Assembly (NCBI GenBank): GCA_028095005.1
Contig: CM051463.1
Span: 81,511,002 to 81,575,001, forward strand
DNA: 64,000 nucleotides
Source of the DNA: Rhynchospora pubera
Lineage: Eukaryota > Streptophyta > Magnoliopsida > Poales > Cyperaceae
Reading direction: 5' to 3'
Position 1 is the stretch's first letter; the number at the start of each line of letters is the position of its first letter. A program made the translations under genes and the position numbers. Under the pieces are notes generated by a model that was not told the origin of the DNA, searched no databases, and saw only the letters and a list, made by a program, of their open reading frames with translations. Shown piece by piece: positions 11,762 to 22,959 of the stretch.

Positions 11762-12120
11762 AAGTTCCTGTCAAGAGAAGGCATAGCGCATCTGTACTCG
11801 CGACTTGAACGAAAATCCCAAAAATCCCTAAGTTCTTCAAACGATTGAGAGCTGACCTAGAATACCCTATTTTCTAGCGTTGGACTCAAATCTAACAGCC
11901 TGTTTCTACAAGTTCACAGCATGTTTGACCAGAAGCAGACTGAAATCTGATGCCCAGGTGACCAGAAGAAAAGTCAACCAGTGGCCATCACCTGAGTTCC
12001 TGTCAAGAGAAGGCATAGCGCATCTGTACTCAAGACTTGAACGAAATCCCAAAATCTCTAAATCCCCAAACGATTGAGGATTGATCTAGGATACTAAATT
12101 TCCTAGTGTCGAACTCAAAA
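11762..12120. repeat. Duplicated 120-bp block
   Basis: Two copies of a roughly 120-bp block, at about 11763-11885 and 11994-12115, share a GTTCCTGTCAAGAGAAGGCA core, then CTTGAACGAAA, AAACGATTGAG and a closing CTAG-GTYG-ACTCAAA segment. They are separated by about 110 unrelated bases. The copies differ by several substitutions and small indels, so the duplication is not recent. Confidence 0.75.
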
Positions 12121-12379
12121 ATCTCTGTGACGGCACTAAGCCTGATCCAGCAAGTAAAAGCAACCTAAATGTCTTAAAATGTGAAACTAAAGAATTAAAT
12201 CGCATCATCCATGTTTGCATGGTTCTGTTAAAATAACTGCCCTTCTGCAGTGCTTTTTACCCCGAAACTCCCTATCAAGACACAATCCTTTTAAAATGGA
12301 CTTCATCCGCTTACTGCATTTAAACTTTGATTATCCCGATCTAGAGGTGCTCTTGGCTCAGGCCGTAACTGAGTCCGGA

Positions 12380-12414
12380 GGTAATTAACAGTAGGGGCTT
12401 GCGCCTACTGGAAA
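12380..12414 (-). repeat. Hairpin motif shared with 28022-28056
   Basis: A 35-bp segment identical, in opposite orientation, to 28022-28056. It contains a perfect 7-bp stem, CAGTAGG pairing with CCTACTG, around a short loop, followed by TTAATTACC. It begins about 60 bases after the pol stop codon of the gypsy element. Exact conservation between two otherwise diverged flanks suggests a conserved 3'-UTR element of this retrotransposon family. Confidence 0.7.
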
Positions 12415-12476
12415 AAAAGGACCTACGACAAACAATCAACTCTCGAGGTACTTAGAACCGCATTAGTGCCCTTCAT

Positions 12477-14843
12477 TCATTTGGAATGGGCAGTGACGAC
12501 GGGTCTCAAGATGCTCGAGGGGTATCTGATCCGCATTTTCTTCGCCCCATAGAGGACTATCTGATCTTCCGTGGTCGGACTGGAAAAAGTGCGAGACAGC
12601 TTGGACAAAGCGTCTGCGATTTCATTCATTCCCCGCGGGACATGTTCGATCATGGCTTCTTCAAATGTCGCTAGGACCTCTTTGGCCTTCTCTAAGTATT
12701 TTGCCAGGGTCGGGTCGTGTACCTCGTATTGCCCATTGATCTGGTGTACTACGAGCTGGGAGTCCATGTACACTCTGACTTTAGTCGCACCAACTGCCTC
12801 TACCAGCCGCAGACCCGCAATCAACGCTTCATACTCAACCATATTATTAGTGACAGGGAAGGTTATGTGAATGGCGTAATAAAAGATTTCTCCTTTGGGT
12901 CCTTTGATCTGTACTCCGAGGCCCGACCCCCGTTCAGAGGCGGCGCCATCGACATGAACATGCCACAAAGACTCCTGATCCTTTTTTTCTGTCCTTCCTA
13001 TACTTTCCACCACAAAGTCAGCCAGCACTTGTCCCTTGTATGCTGCTTTAGGCAAAAAAGAAATGTCGAATTCTGATAACTCCACTGCCCATTTTAAGAG
13101 TCGCCCCGATACATCAAGATTACCTAAAGCCTTTTTCAAGGGAATATCGCTGATCACTTTAATCGGGTGTGTCTGGAAATAGGGGCGCAGTTTTCTGGCT
13201 GCAATGAGTACGGCAAAAGCGCCCTTCTCAACTGTTGAGTATCTTTCTTCTGCATCGCGCAGTACCTTGGACACAAAATATACAGGTTTTTGCACTCCGT
13301 CTTCCTCTCGAATCAACGCTGCACTCACTGCGACCGCGGAAGCACTAACATATAGGTATAAAGTTTCGCCCTTGGTTGGCCTGCTGATGATCGGTGGATT
13401 GGATAGGTAGGTCTTGATCTGTTCGAATGCCTCCTGACATTGCAAGATCCACTCAAACTTTTTGGTCTTCTTGATGGTCTGGAAGAAGGGTTTGCAAACC
13501 TCTCCCGAGCGTGCTATGAATCTACTCAGCGCAGCTATTCGCCCGGTAAGTTCTTGTACCTCTTTTACAGTTTTGGGAGCTTCCATGTCGATGATCGCTC
13601 GGCATTTGCTAGGGTGCACCTCAATGCCTCTTTCAGACACAATGTACCCTAAAAATTTCCCACTAGACAAGCAAAAGAAACTCTTCTTTGGATTGAGGCG
13701 CATGCCGACGTCTCTCATTTTTTGAAATATCATGTTTAGGTGCTGTACATGCTCCTTGCCCGTACAGCTCTTAACGACCATGTCATCGATATATGCTTCG
13801 ATGACTCCTCCCAACTCGTTTTTAAAAACCTTGTTCACCATCTGCTGATATTCAGCCCCTGCATTCTTGAGTCCAAAGGGCATCACTCTATAGCAAAATA
13901 ACCCTTGCTCAGTTATGAAACTTGTTTTCTCTTCATCATCGGGGTGCATATGTATCTGATTGTACCCAGAATAAGCATCCATAAAGCTGAGGTATTTAAA
14001 GCCTGCAGTAGAGTCGACCATAGCATCGATGCTTGGTAACGGGAAGGGCTTTTTGGGACATGCCCTATTTAAATCAGTGTAATCGATAAACATGCGCCAT
14101 TTTCCATTGGACTTGCGCACCAAGACAGGATTTGCCAACCAACGGGGGTACTCCACTTCCCTTATGGCCCCTGCCTTAAGTAATCGATCAACCTCGTCTT
14201 GTACAGCTTTCCTCCTTTCCAGGCCTAACTTGCGCTTTCTTTGCTGAACTGGACGCGCTTCTTCATAGGTATCAATGCGGTGCTCTGCGATGGCTCTACT
14301 GATGCCTGGCATCATGTCGTCCTCGTCGGCAAAAATGTCTTTATTGGCAATCAAGCATTCTTTTACCATGTTTCGGTCTGTCGCAGGTAACAAAGTGCCA
14401 AGTTGAGTCACTTGTCCGTCTCGTAACACGACTGGTTCCGTATCCTCCATGGCTTCTGTTGGCAGGGTTTTCGGCGGCTCTGTGCTGAGTGTGCCTAGAC
14501 TGTCCACAAATTCTTGGCTTTTCCTAGATCGCTCGATGTGAGCAATCTGGGGTGCCATTGTAATTCGGTAGCATTCCTTGGCCATTTGTTGTTCTCCTCT
14601 CACTATACCCACTCCTTGTGGAGTTGGAAATTTAATCATCAAGTGCGGGGTGGATGCGACTGCCCCGATCCTGTTAAGGGAAGTGCGCCCCAAAATGACA
14701 TTATAAGCAGATGGAGCATCTACCACGATGAAGCGAACGTTAGAGATCACCGTTTGGGGCGCGTTCCCGAACAAAACGTCCAAGTCGATGGTCCCCAAAG
14801 GCTTCAACTTGTCGCCAGTAAAACCGACTAGTGATGTCGTCAT
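12477..14843 (-). pseudogene. Gypsy pol: end of protease, reverse transcriptase, RNase H and archaeal-type RNase H
   Basis: 788 codons in the same frame as the preceding protease segment. Residues 1-110 are the C-terminal half of the aspartic protease (VILGRTSLNRIGA). Reverse transcriptase spans about 190-420, with KWRMFIDYTDLNRACPK, FMDAYSGYNQI and the catalytic YIDDMVVKS. The first RNase H spans about 480-600. A second, archaeal-type RNase H spans about 640-770, with acidic residues in VHVDGAA, MVEYEAL, VYMDSQ and EIADALS. The frame then ends with TGA at 12477-12479. In intact Tat elements an integrase follows, and here it is absent. The ATG at 14843 is only the first Met after an in-frame TAG, not a natural start. 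Confidence 0.85.
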
Positions 14844-14846
14844 CGG

Positions 14847-15488
14847 CTACAAGGGATACTTTCCAAGGCCCATTCTTTTGAGAGCATCAAAATACATCAC
14901 ATCGGCGGAACTGCCTGTATCGACGAGGATTCGCTTTACCCGAATGCCGTTAATTCGGAGCATCAAAACGATGGCATCGTCGTGAGGCAACTGAACACCA
15001 TCATAATCACGCGGACCGAATGAAATGACCTGCGTAGATTCTAATCTATGCTCGATTTGGAAGACGTGAAAGGGTTGCTGCCTCCGGGGATTATCAGTTG
15101 CTTTACCCTCAATGAACATCACTGGTGGAGGGGACGTGCGTTGCTGTCTGTCAGATGCGGTTGTTTGGGGCCGCGGGTTACTGGGATGCGCAGTGCGACG
15201 ATCGTCTGCGTTGGTCCCCGATTCATGAAGGTGTTGCATCTTCCTTTTGCCCCTATCGTCTTTTGCCAAGAAATGTTCAAGGATGTTTGTCTGGCGCACT
15301 AACCTTTCAATCTCATCCTTGAGCTTAAGGCAATCTTTGGTATGGTGTCCGCTACTGCCATGATACTCACAATAGCTGTTCCTGTCGAAAACTTCGGTTC
15401 TGGTAATGGGTGGTGCCCTTCTCATCTCCTTGTTATACTTGATTTTATCATACACACGATCCTGAGGCTCTGTTGTGACGTGGTACAT
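14847..15488 (-). pseudogene. Gypsy zinc knuckle and aspartic protease segment
   Basis: 213 codons. A CEYHGSSGHHTKDC nucleic-acid-binding knuckle lies near residue 40, and the protease active site ILVDTGSSADV near residue 190. It ends at a TAG (14847-14849), only one codon before the next Met of the pol segment in the same frame, so the stop splits the protease domain itself. Counting back, this frame is also continuous with the gag frame: 43 codons separate the gag TAG from the first Met here. The intended product is thus one gag-pol polyprotein. Confidence 0.85.
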
Positions 15489-15617
15489 TTTATAATATGG
15501 TGCATTGTCCTCTGCAGAGTTAGCGCGACGGCCACGGTTTCGTCTGGAAGGTTTAGCATCTCGACGCCGAGGACGTGGGGAACGACTGCGCTGTCGATCT
15601 CGAGGTGAACTTGGGCG

Positions 15618-17066
15618 CTATGGCTTTCTGGGGGATGTGCTTTGTCTGTTATTTGGTGCAGCAAATGTGTTGTGACGATAACCTTGGATGGCCGCGATGT
15701 GCTCCTCTGCGCGAATAAGGTGTTCTGCCGGTTCCCTAAATGCAGCGAAATCAGAGAACTTTTCCGTCATTGCTGCCCACTGGACAGGTCCTTCCAGTAA
15801 CCCGCGCTGCACAGCTAACAACGCCATGTCCTCCCGATAATCTCCGCACTTGTTGGCTTCGATGGAAAATCGATCGAGATAATCTCGGGTGTGCTCAGAG
15901 GGGTGTTGTCGAATACCTATGAGGTCCATGCATGTTTTGGGGGGTGCTCGAACACTAGCAAATCTTTTAAGGAATTTGGTGGTAAGGTCTCTGTAGCTGG
16001 ACACCGAACCAGGAGGTAGTTGTGCATACCATTCCCAAGCGATTCCCTCTAGTCTTGTAGGGAAAACGAGACACATGGTTCGTTCAGATGCCCCGGTGAT
16101 GAGCATAGACTCTCGGAAGGTGTTAACAAAGGCTCGAGCGTCGTGAGCTGGATAAGCGGGGTACTTGTCAAGGCTGGCAAAATCCTTCAGACGAAGGGCC
16201 TTTCCTTTGTATAAGTGTCGAGCCAAGGCTCCACGAGGAGGTGAAAGACTATCATGCCGCTTCAAGGGGATTTTATGCAAACGTTGAGTACGCGGTCTGG
16301 ACCGCCCGTCACTAGTGTCGCTTGTTTGAGAGAAACTTGAAGATGAGGATCTAGTTGAAGTGCTGTAGCGTCCGCGACGTTTCCTTAAAGGCGGCTTGCG
16401 AGAAGATAGCTCGCTCGAACTGTGAGTATCATATTCCGAGGATGGTGATCGCTTCCTGGACCGTCGTGAACGGGATTTGGAGCGACCTCTTGTATGAGAA
16501 CGGGAGAGATTGGGGGCGTTAGTGTATTGGGAACGCCTGTGAGACGGCTGCGGTCTGTGGTCTTCGCTGTGCAAAGCTAGTTCCTCTCTATTTGACAGTC
16601 GGGTGTATGTTTGATTGGATGGTTGGGTTGGTACTCCTGACTGATTGGCTGGGAATATGGGGTGTTGGTAGGGATATTGTTGAGGGGGAGGTGGGATGAT
16701 AACTGGAGGTTGGTACGGTGGATCGCGGGGAGCCTGAAACTGCTGAGGAAAGGGCGGTTGCGGTTGATGGTTGTGGCTGCTGTGAATGGAGGAGGGTGTA
16801 AGTGAAGGTATTGTAGAAGGAAGGACATGTGGTGGTGGTTGATAATTACGCATGTCATGTAAAGCAGCATTGGTGATGGTAGGGGGGTTGTGTCTTGGGG
16901 CTAAGGAAATGCTAACGGATTGATCGGAAGTTTGCTCCGTTCCAGGAGGTGGAGGTTGTGGGGTCGTTGCTGGAGTGTTGAAGGTTGCAGTGCTAGTTGC
17001 CATGGTTTTTGTGGATGGTGTACTAAAGTCTAACTTTTTTGGATGAATATTCATATTCCCTTTCAT
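15618..17066 (-). pseudogene. Gypsy gag segment
   Basis: 482 codons ending in TAG. The N-terminal part (about 1-200) is Pro/Gln-rich and low complexity, followed by an Arg/Ser-rich tract (about 200-280). The retrotransposon gag domain covers about 305-470 (DARAFVNTFRESMLITGA, AWEWYAQLPPGS, CMDLIGIRQHPSEHTRDYL). The first Met is at 17066, and a downstream in-frame Met (MATSTAT) is an alternative start. The TAG is followed in frame by more Arg/Ser-rich sequence and then the zinc knuckle, so it is likely a mutation rather than the normal gag end, although programmed readthrough cannot be excluded. Confidence 0.8.
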
Positions 17067-17135
17067 GCGAATTGGAGCTCAAACAATAAGAAAAAGGTCG
17101 TATTTCTCGATTGTTAGGATGAGCTCTTGTAATTT

Positions 17136-17148
17136 ACGGTGGGCGCCA
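17136..17148 (-). promoter_or_regulatory. Primer-binding site of the gypsy element
   Basis: TGGCGCCCACCGT on the minus strand, two bases inside the 5' LTR edge. The TGGCGCC start is the usual reverse-transcription primer site of plant Ty3/gypsy elements of this group; the exact tRNA cannot be assigned from this sequence alone. Confidence 0.7.
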
Positions 17149-17150
17149 GT

Positions 17151-17732
17151 TGATAACCTACAATCTAGCTCATAGATCTCAACAAAGAGTTTAGGTAGAG
17201 AAGAATAGGAATTTCATCTTTTAATCAATCAGTTTAGTACATGGCGTTTCTTAGTTTACAGAATGTCTAACCCCCCCTCCCTGTAGAGGGGGGTTCCTAT
17301 TTATAGTCGTCTGGTGGTCCCCCATCGCATCGGATCTTTTGTGGCCTCTTCGTGTTCTTATCTTCCTTATTCAACTGCGACATGAAGGTCGCTGCAACCT
17401 CCTTCAACCCCTACATGTTCCTTTCTCGCCTATGACCAACGTCCATTCAGGCGAGGCTGAGTGCGAGGTTGAGTCGAGGCTCTTTGAACGACTATCATCC
17501 GAAAGTCACATAACATCTCGTGACCGTTACGAAAGGGACATCTGTGCTCAAAAACCGTTTCCTCCTGAGGGCCTACCAGTGAAAATGCCTTTTAACGGTT
17601 CCTGACCCCACTCTGACCGCAACGGCCGCGGGCCCACTCTCATCATAACGGCTCGTGGGCTCCTCTCTCTAAAAAGGCTTTATACAAGGCTTTTCGTAAT
17701 TGTCAGGCCCGTATCCGGATCTGACCATATCA
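17151..17732 (-). repeat. 5' LTR of the gypsy element
   Basis: A stretch of about 582 bp with TG...CA ends (TGATAACC on the plus strand at 17151, CATATCA ending at 17732). It sits next to the primer-binding site and upstream of gag. A TATA-like TATAAATA lies on the minus strand at 17298-17305, placing a promoter inside the LTR in the right orientation. No partner copy was found, so the outer edge at 17732 rests on the terminal dinucleotide only. Confidence 0.65.
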
Positions 17733-18383
17733 GGACGAGATAAATATAACTAAATGGTTCGCATAGTAATGAATTATACAGTTGACTGTTTTTTTAAAAA
17801 AAAAGATATAACCAAAACAGTTTAAGGATATTCAGAGTAATGATTCAGAGACAAAGTAAAACTATGCTGAAGTTATATAATTTGTTATTTTTTCTGAGCA
17901 ATATTTGTCTTGAATATATTTTGATGTATTTATAAATAGATTATGAAAATAACTATAAATGGTACAAATCTGCTGTTTACAACCATTTACGACGAAATAA
18001 TCAAAGAACTCAGAACTCAAAAAAATTACAAGAGCCTGATATACAAAAAAAATAACGACTAATGCTGAACTCTGACTACAATTATATAGCCAAAACTACT
18101 TCATTACAGATTGCATTACAAAACATTGCTGGACTGGCACTGCGGTAGACATCTTAAAATATGACATAACAGTGTTTCTTGATTCCCCTCACCTCAACCT
18201 TTTTGATGTTTTCATGTTTGCATCCGTACCATGCCACTGATGTCCATTTAGCAAGAAGATGGTTCATCCACTCTTGACTCTGGAATAGTACATTTAAAAA
18301 ATTAAAAGAAAAAAACTACAGAAATGACAAACATGATTGTAAAATACTGAAAGATGATGTATATTGGTTCTATGCCTGTACCT
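17733..18383 (-). other. 3' region of the double-BED gene
   Basis: Mostly AT-rich. On the minus strand, an acceptor-like TATTCCAG near 18280 is followed by about 110 bases that stay open in one frame and end in a stop near 18165. This could be a small extra 3' exon or 3' UTR of the hAT-derived gene, because a donor-like GTATAT follows its last conserved residues. The splice phases do not fit cleanly. Confidence 0.3.
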
Positions 18384-20990
18384 TTATATACCAGAAAACA
18401 TCCAGGCCTTTGAGCACATTACAGCATCCACCAGCCTAGGGTCTGGTTCTTGTTCAGCACTTGCACTTGAAGGAAAGATCGGCATTGCAAGTATGTCACG
18501 TGCAATCCTAGCTAGGACGGGATACTGTAATCTATTTTGTTTCCACCAACCCAACAAATCGAAGCTCGCATCTCCTACATCTACTACATCTTCATTCAAA
18601 TACTCTTCCAGTTCAGATTGTGTTGTGGTCTTTTTAACCTGCTTCTTGTACAGAGAGAATTCTTTGATGATTGTCGTGTGACACATGAGAGTAGAATTAG
18701 TTGAAGGATCTTCTTGCTTAATACTGGTAGTTTCTTTGGGAAGAGAAAATGATTTATCAGCTTCCTTTTGTGCATATTCATCAAAGAACATTCTTAGGCA
18801 TTCACGAATCCTGTAGATTTTAACTTTGACTTGGTTTGATTCAAAAATTTTCTCAAAGCAATATTCCAAGAAAACCAACTTGAATCGAGGATCCAATACA
18901 CAGGCAATGAAAAGGATCACATTGCAAGTGCTCAGATGATTTACAATTGCATCTTTCAGATCCAAAAAATGATTTTCTCCAGCTTCACTTTTATGCACAA
19001 CTTCAATTTCACTAATATCTTTCTCTAAACTCGATATAATGGCTCCAATTTCCAAAAGACTCCGGAAATACAAATTTGCTGTGGGGTACTGACAATTGGA
19101 CCATCCATTCACTGTGTCACTTATCGGAACAATAAGTTGAACCGCCAGTTCCACTCGTTTCCAATTTATACAACAGGGATTTGCCTGGGTAAAATGCCAT
19201 TGACCTATTTCTGTAAGCACATATTGACTGAAAACATCTTTATATAAGATGACATCTTTCAGCATTATAACTACTGAGTCCAGGTCTTCAGCATACTTCT
19301 CTAACCAAATTTCATTTAAAGGAGGAAATCCCATCTCCATTGCAAGTTTGTTGAAGATGCTCATTCGGCTAGGAATGCTCGTCAGAGTTTCAAAAAATTC
19401 TCTAATTTTTCGACCTTCCTTAAGAACAAATGAGTAGATGTAATGATCAATAAAATCGACCACGGTTGTTCTACAACAAGGTACATGGCTGTACTGGCCA
19501 TCAAACAACATGTTAGAAGAGTATTTTGCTTTCAAGCTATCAATCACATCTGAGTGATCTAAACCAGGAGCCAGTGTAAAGGTGAATACTTTATCCTCAA
19601 GTTTCCAGTCAGATATGCAACTTTCTATACCAGCCACTATGCCAGAATCATTTAACTTCTTAAAACCAATCAACCTTTTTACCAAGTTAAAGTCATCGTC
19701 AATAAAAAATGCAGTCATGGAGCAGTATCCTTTGATCTCCCCCGTGATTTCACAGGTAAAACTAACTCGAGAAGTTAAATGCTTCAATTGAACAGCCAGC
19801 TTCTTTTTTTCATTCTGATAATAACCACAAACTTCGGTCTCAAAGTTCACAGGCCCCAGCAAACTGCGCCAAATCTTTTTATCATTTGAAGAAAGCAATG
19901 GGATTTTAGCCATAATTGCCATTTTCACAAGAGGTTGAAGCTCATGTTTTTGCTGGTTCAAACCAAAATCTCTTTCCTCTTCATTAAAAGCTACTACTCT
20001 AAGAGGTTGAATTATGTTTCCCATTGAGAAACCCTCGTGTTCTTCATGGTTCAAACCGAAATCTCTATCCTCTTCACTATAAGCTACTCTGACAGGTTGG
20101 TTCATGCCTCCCACTGAACGTTTCTCACATTTTTCAAGGTGGCGTTTCAGATGGCTTGTACCTGAATATTTTGTTGAAGTAAGGATTTTACCGCAATGTT
20201 CACAGATAGCACTCTGACAATCAGGTGTCTTCTGGAAATGGTCCCACACTTCAGATCTTCTCTTCTGTCCCATGTTAGATACACTTTTCTCACCAGATTC
20301 TGAGTCTTCCCCTATATTACACACTAAATCCTGCAGTGAAGCAGACCACACGAGCATATTAATATATGAACTAGCAAAATATAACAATAACTTAGGAGCT
20401 AAGATTATAGACGTACATTCAAATACAAGGGACTCAAATTTTTTGAATGCTAATGGATCAGAACAGACTCCAAACTAAGAGCACTTGTTTTCTGCATCTT
20501 ACAGGTTAACATATCTCGACTGATCAACAGGTCTGAACCAATCAATACTTAAAAAGCCATTTTATTTTCTGTACTCGGAGAAAAAACAAAGTTCAATCTA
20601 GTGTATGTATTATCTCTCATTTAAAGGATATGATAAAATATGCATTTTGCTCAACCTGAACACATAAAACAGCGGATTTAAATGAAACCAGCTCCCTTTC
20701 AAATAAGAAAATTGATTTGTATTACAGGAAATTCTAACCTCCTCCCAATCTATTATTGGAGTTCGGTTTGTGGCGTCCTCTGAAACTTTTTTGCATATCC
20801 CAATGTGCCGTTTCAGATGGGATGTCCCCATATTCTTCTTTGCGCAGAAACTTTTGCCGCAATACCTACAGATAGCTCTCTCGCCATCTGGGGAGTCATC
20901 AAAATGCAGCCACACTTCAGATTTCCTCTTTGGTCTCTTGTTTGATATGCTTCCATAGCCAGGTGGATGGTCTCTCTCAATGGTAGACAT
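18384..20990 (-). CDS. Double BED-finger hAT-transposase-derived protein (RICESLEEPER/DAYSLEEPER-like)
   Basis: Predicted exons on the minus strand are 20739..20990 and 18384..20330, joined by a 408-bp GT-AG intron in phase 0, giving 732 residues. Exon 1 encodes one BED zinc finger (AICRYCGKSF, then HLKRHIGIC). Exon 2 begins with a second BED finger (AICEHCGKIL, then HLKRHLEKC) followed by a hAT transposase-like body and the C-terminal dimerisation segment (DLLGWWKQN, then RLVDAVMCSKAWM). The usual first catalytic motif around D-x-W-T-S is absent: the aligned stretch reads VSFTCEITGEIKGY. The usual C-x2-H segment is also altered (HVPCCRTTVVDF). This points to a domesticated, non-transposing protein, probably a nuclear DNA-binding regulator as known for DAYSLEEPER. 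An acceptor at 21007/21008 implies a 5' UTR intron. No terminal inverted repeats flank it. Confidence 0.75.
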
Positions 20991-21963
20991 GGCAATGAAG
21001 CGAAATCTACATTTTCACCAAAATAACTCAAAAATCCATATTGTTCAGCACACAAGAAATAATGAATTCCAGAGTACTAAATGGTACAAGTGGTGATTAC
21101 AAATGGGTCCATCCTGTAAAATACTGATATAACTGAAATATGCCTCATTTTGACTAATTGTAACAAGTCGGAGTCAAATTGTGTCAAATTTGGCAAACTT
21201 GAGGTCATTAGACAGATGAGGCAACAATTAATTCTTTCAATTATGCAGTGAACACAGAGAATTTTAACATTAATACAGGGCAATACAACCAATCGATTAA
21301 TCAAGTATAGGATTTGTAGCCTGATTTTCTTCAGGATATCAAAATATTCATATAGAAATATCCCAAGTGTTCCATTAATCAATCAAAGTGGCCTCAGAGC
21401 GCCAGATATAACTAAGAGCGCCAGGCAGGGGCAATCCAGTCCAACACTGCAAGTATTATTATTCACTTGTATCATTTACCAAATCACCCACGTGGCGCCA
21501 ACATATGATATCTATCTATATTCCTTTTTAATAACTGGACAAATTATTATATATTAAAACGTAACGAAAGAGTAAATAATCGTAAATTGTTGGAAGTATA
21601 GGTAGTTGCATGCATTCCTGCCATGATGATCTCTTCCGGAGGGGAGGGCAAGACGAAAGAGACTCCAAATGAAATGAAATGAAACCAAAGCTCTATTCCA
21701 TTGATAATTAATAATTAATAATAATTAATAATAAAGAAAATATTAGCAAGAAACGAATACATGGGCACTCCAAATAGAACGAGGAAGCCGAGCAGCAGCA
21801 GGAATAGAACGAGGAAGCCCTCGCAAGCCACTCTCGCCGACACGCTCAGATTCACCTATGGCGAAACCCTGGCCAAGTGGCCCATCGCCGATCTCGCTTT
21901 CGGTTATTGAACGATTGTTCACGAATTTACGGCCATTAATCTATTTTGTAGAGGCCCAAATTA

Positions 21964-22952
21964 GGGAAAATCAGTCATATACCCCTGCAATCTTAACTAA
22001 TTGGAAATATCCCCTTCTAATCTTTAAAATTAGAAATATACCCCTCTAATCACTACTAGTATAGAAATTTACCCTTTTAGTTATTTTAAATCATATTTTA
22101 AATCTGAAAAATCTAATTTTAATACGATAGACAAAAATGCCCTAGACGATTAGTCTTCTTGTTATTTATCGACTTATTTCTTTCCTTCTGCATCAGGGGG
22201 AAAAACAATATCAGAAGCTCTTCAAATATTTCCCTTCTAACTTAATCACAACTTGAGAGCCTTTTAAGTACTGGATTGCAATAGACTGCACGCTAAGAAA
22301 TGGAACATGCCCCTCAAAAAGAAATGGAAGCTATTCAATTTACACCTTCCTAAATTCTTCAAACACCAAATTATGTCTCTGTTCTTCCTCATTATACATA
22401 CTGGTAAACACAATAAAGGAGTGGTCATTCCATGTAAATTGAAAAAGACAAGATGTACAATCATATACTTTGTTTTAATAAGTACCAAGATTTTGATTGG
22501 TAATTCACACACTTCTGTTTTTCCGAGAATATTAATTAAGCTATCACTTTATATGGGCAGCCATACGAGGTATTGAAAACCTCAAGTGAGTTTTCTTGTC
22601 CCTATCCTGCAACCTGGGCCTTGTGATTTGTGAAATAGACCTCGTCAAAGGATTCTTCGTTAAACTTCTGAAACTCATAAGTTGGTTTTAACAAGAAGCT
22701 CAGAACCTATAGGAATCAGGGATATTTGAAGAGCTTTTCATCACAAATGGGAAGATTAATGGCGATATCCTAGGGTTAGTTTCGTCCATGATATTAAAAA
22801 TTTATTTTTCAAATTTTAAATATAATTTAAAATAACTAAAAGGGTAAATTTCTACAGTAGTAGTGATTAGAGGGGGATATTTCCAATTTCAAAGATTAGA
22901 GGGGGATATTTCCAATTAAATAAGATTGCAGGGGTATAGGGCTGATTTTCCC
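21964..22952. mobile_element. Long-TIR (Mutator-like) non-autonomous element
   Basis: Two inverted arms of about 175 bp, at 21964..22143 and 22776..22952, start with GGGAAAATCAG on each outer side. They stay clearly complementary throughout (shared TATACCCCTGCAATCTTA and GTAGAAATTTACCCTTTTAG-type segments), with scattered substitutions. The interior of about 630 bp has no complete gene. Long TIRs of this size are typical of Mutator-like elements. A 9-bp target duplication was not visible, which lowers the certainty of the superfamily. Confidence 0.75.
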
Positions 22953-22959
22953 ATTCATT

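Larger units (their letters stand above)
10320..12470 (-). mobile_element. Ty3/gypsy 3'-end or LTR remnant, probably minus strand
   Basis: A non-coding stretch directly downstream (minus strand) of the gypsy pol frame. It contains tandem repeats, a duplicated block and a hairpin motif that recurs in opposite orientation at 28.02 kb. A second short match to the 28-29 kb remnant (a CACAGAGGATCA core, minus strand near 10.70 kb and plus strand at 29.05 kb) supports the view that both are 3' ends of related elements. Tandem repeats near the 3' LTR are known in Tat/Ogre-type elements. The boundaries and the 3' LTR itself could not be defined. Confidence 0.45.
12477..17732 (-). mobile_element. Ty3/gypsy LTR retrotransposon, Tat-type, integrase missing
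   Basis: Minus-strand order: 5' LTR (17151..17732), primer-binding site, gag, aspartic protease, reverse transcriptase, RNase H, then a second archaeal-type RNase H. The second RNase H places it in the Tat group. The pol frame stops right after that domain, and no integrase zinc finger or DDE core follows. The 3' LTR matching 17151..17732 was not found in the window. All coding parts share one frame, interrupted by TAG codons at 15618-15620 and 14847-14849. It is therefore a defective copy that would need proteins in trans. Confidence 0.85.
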
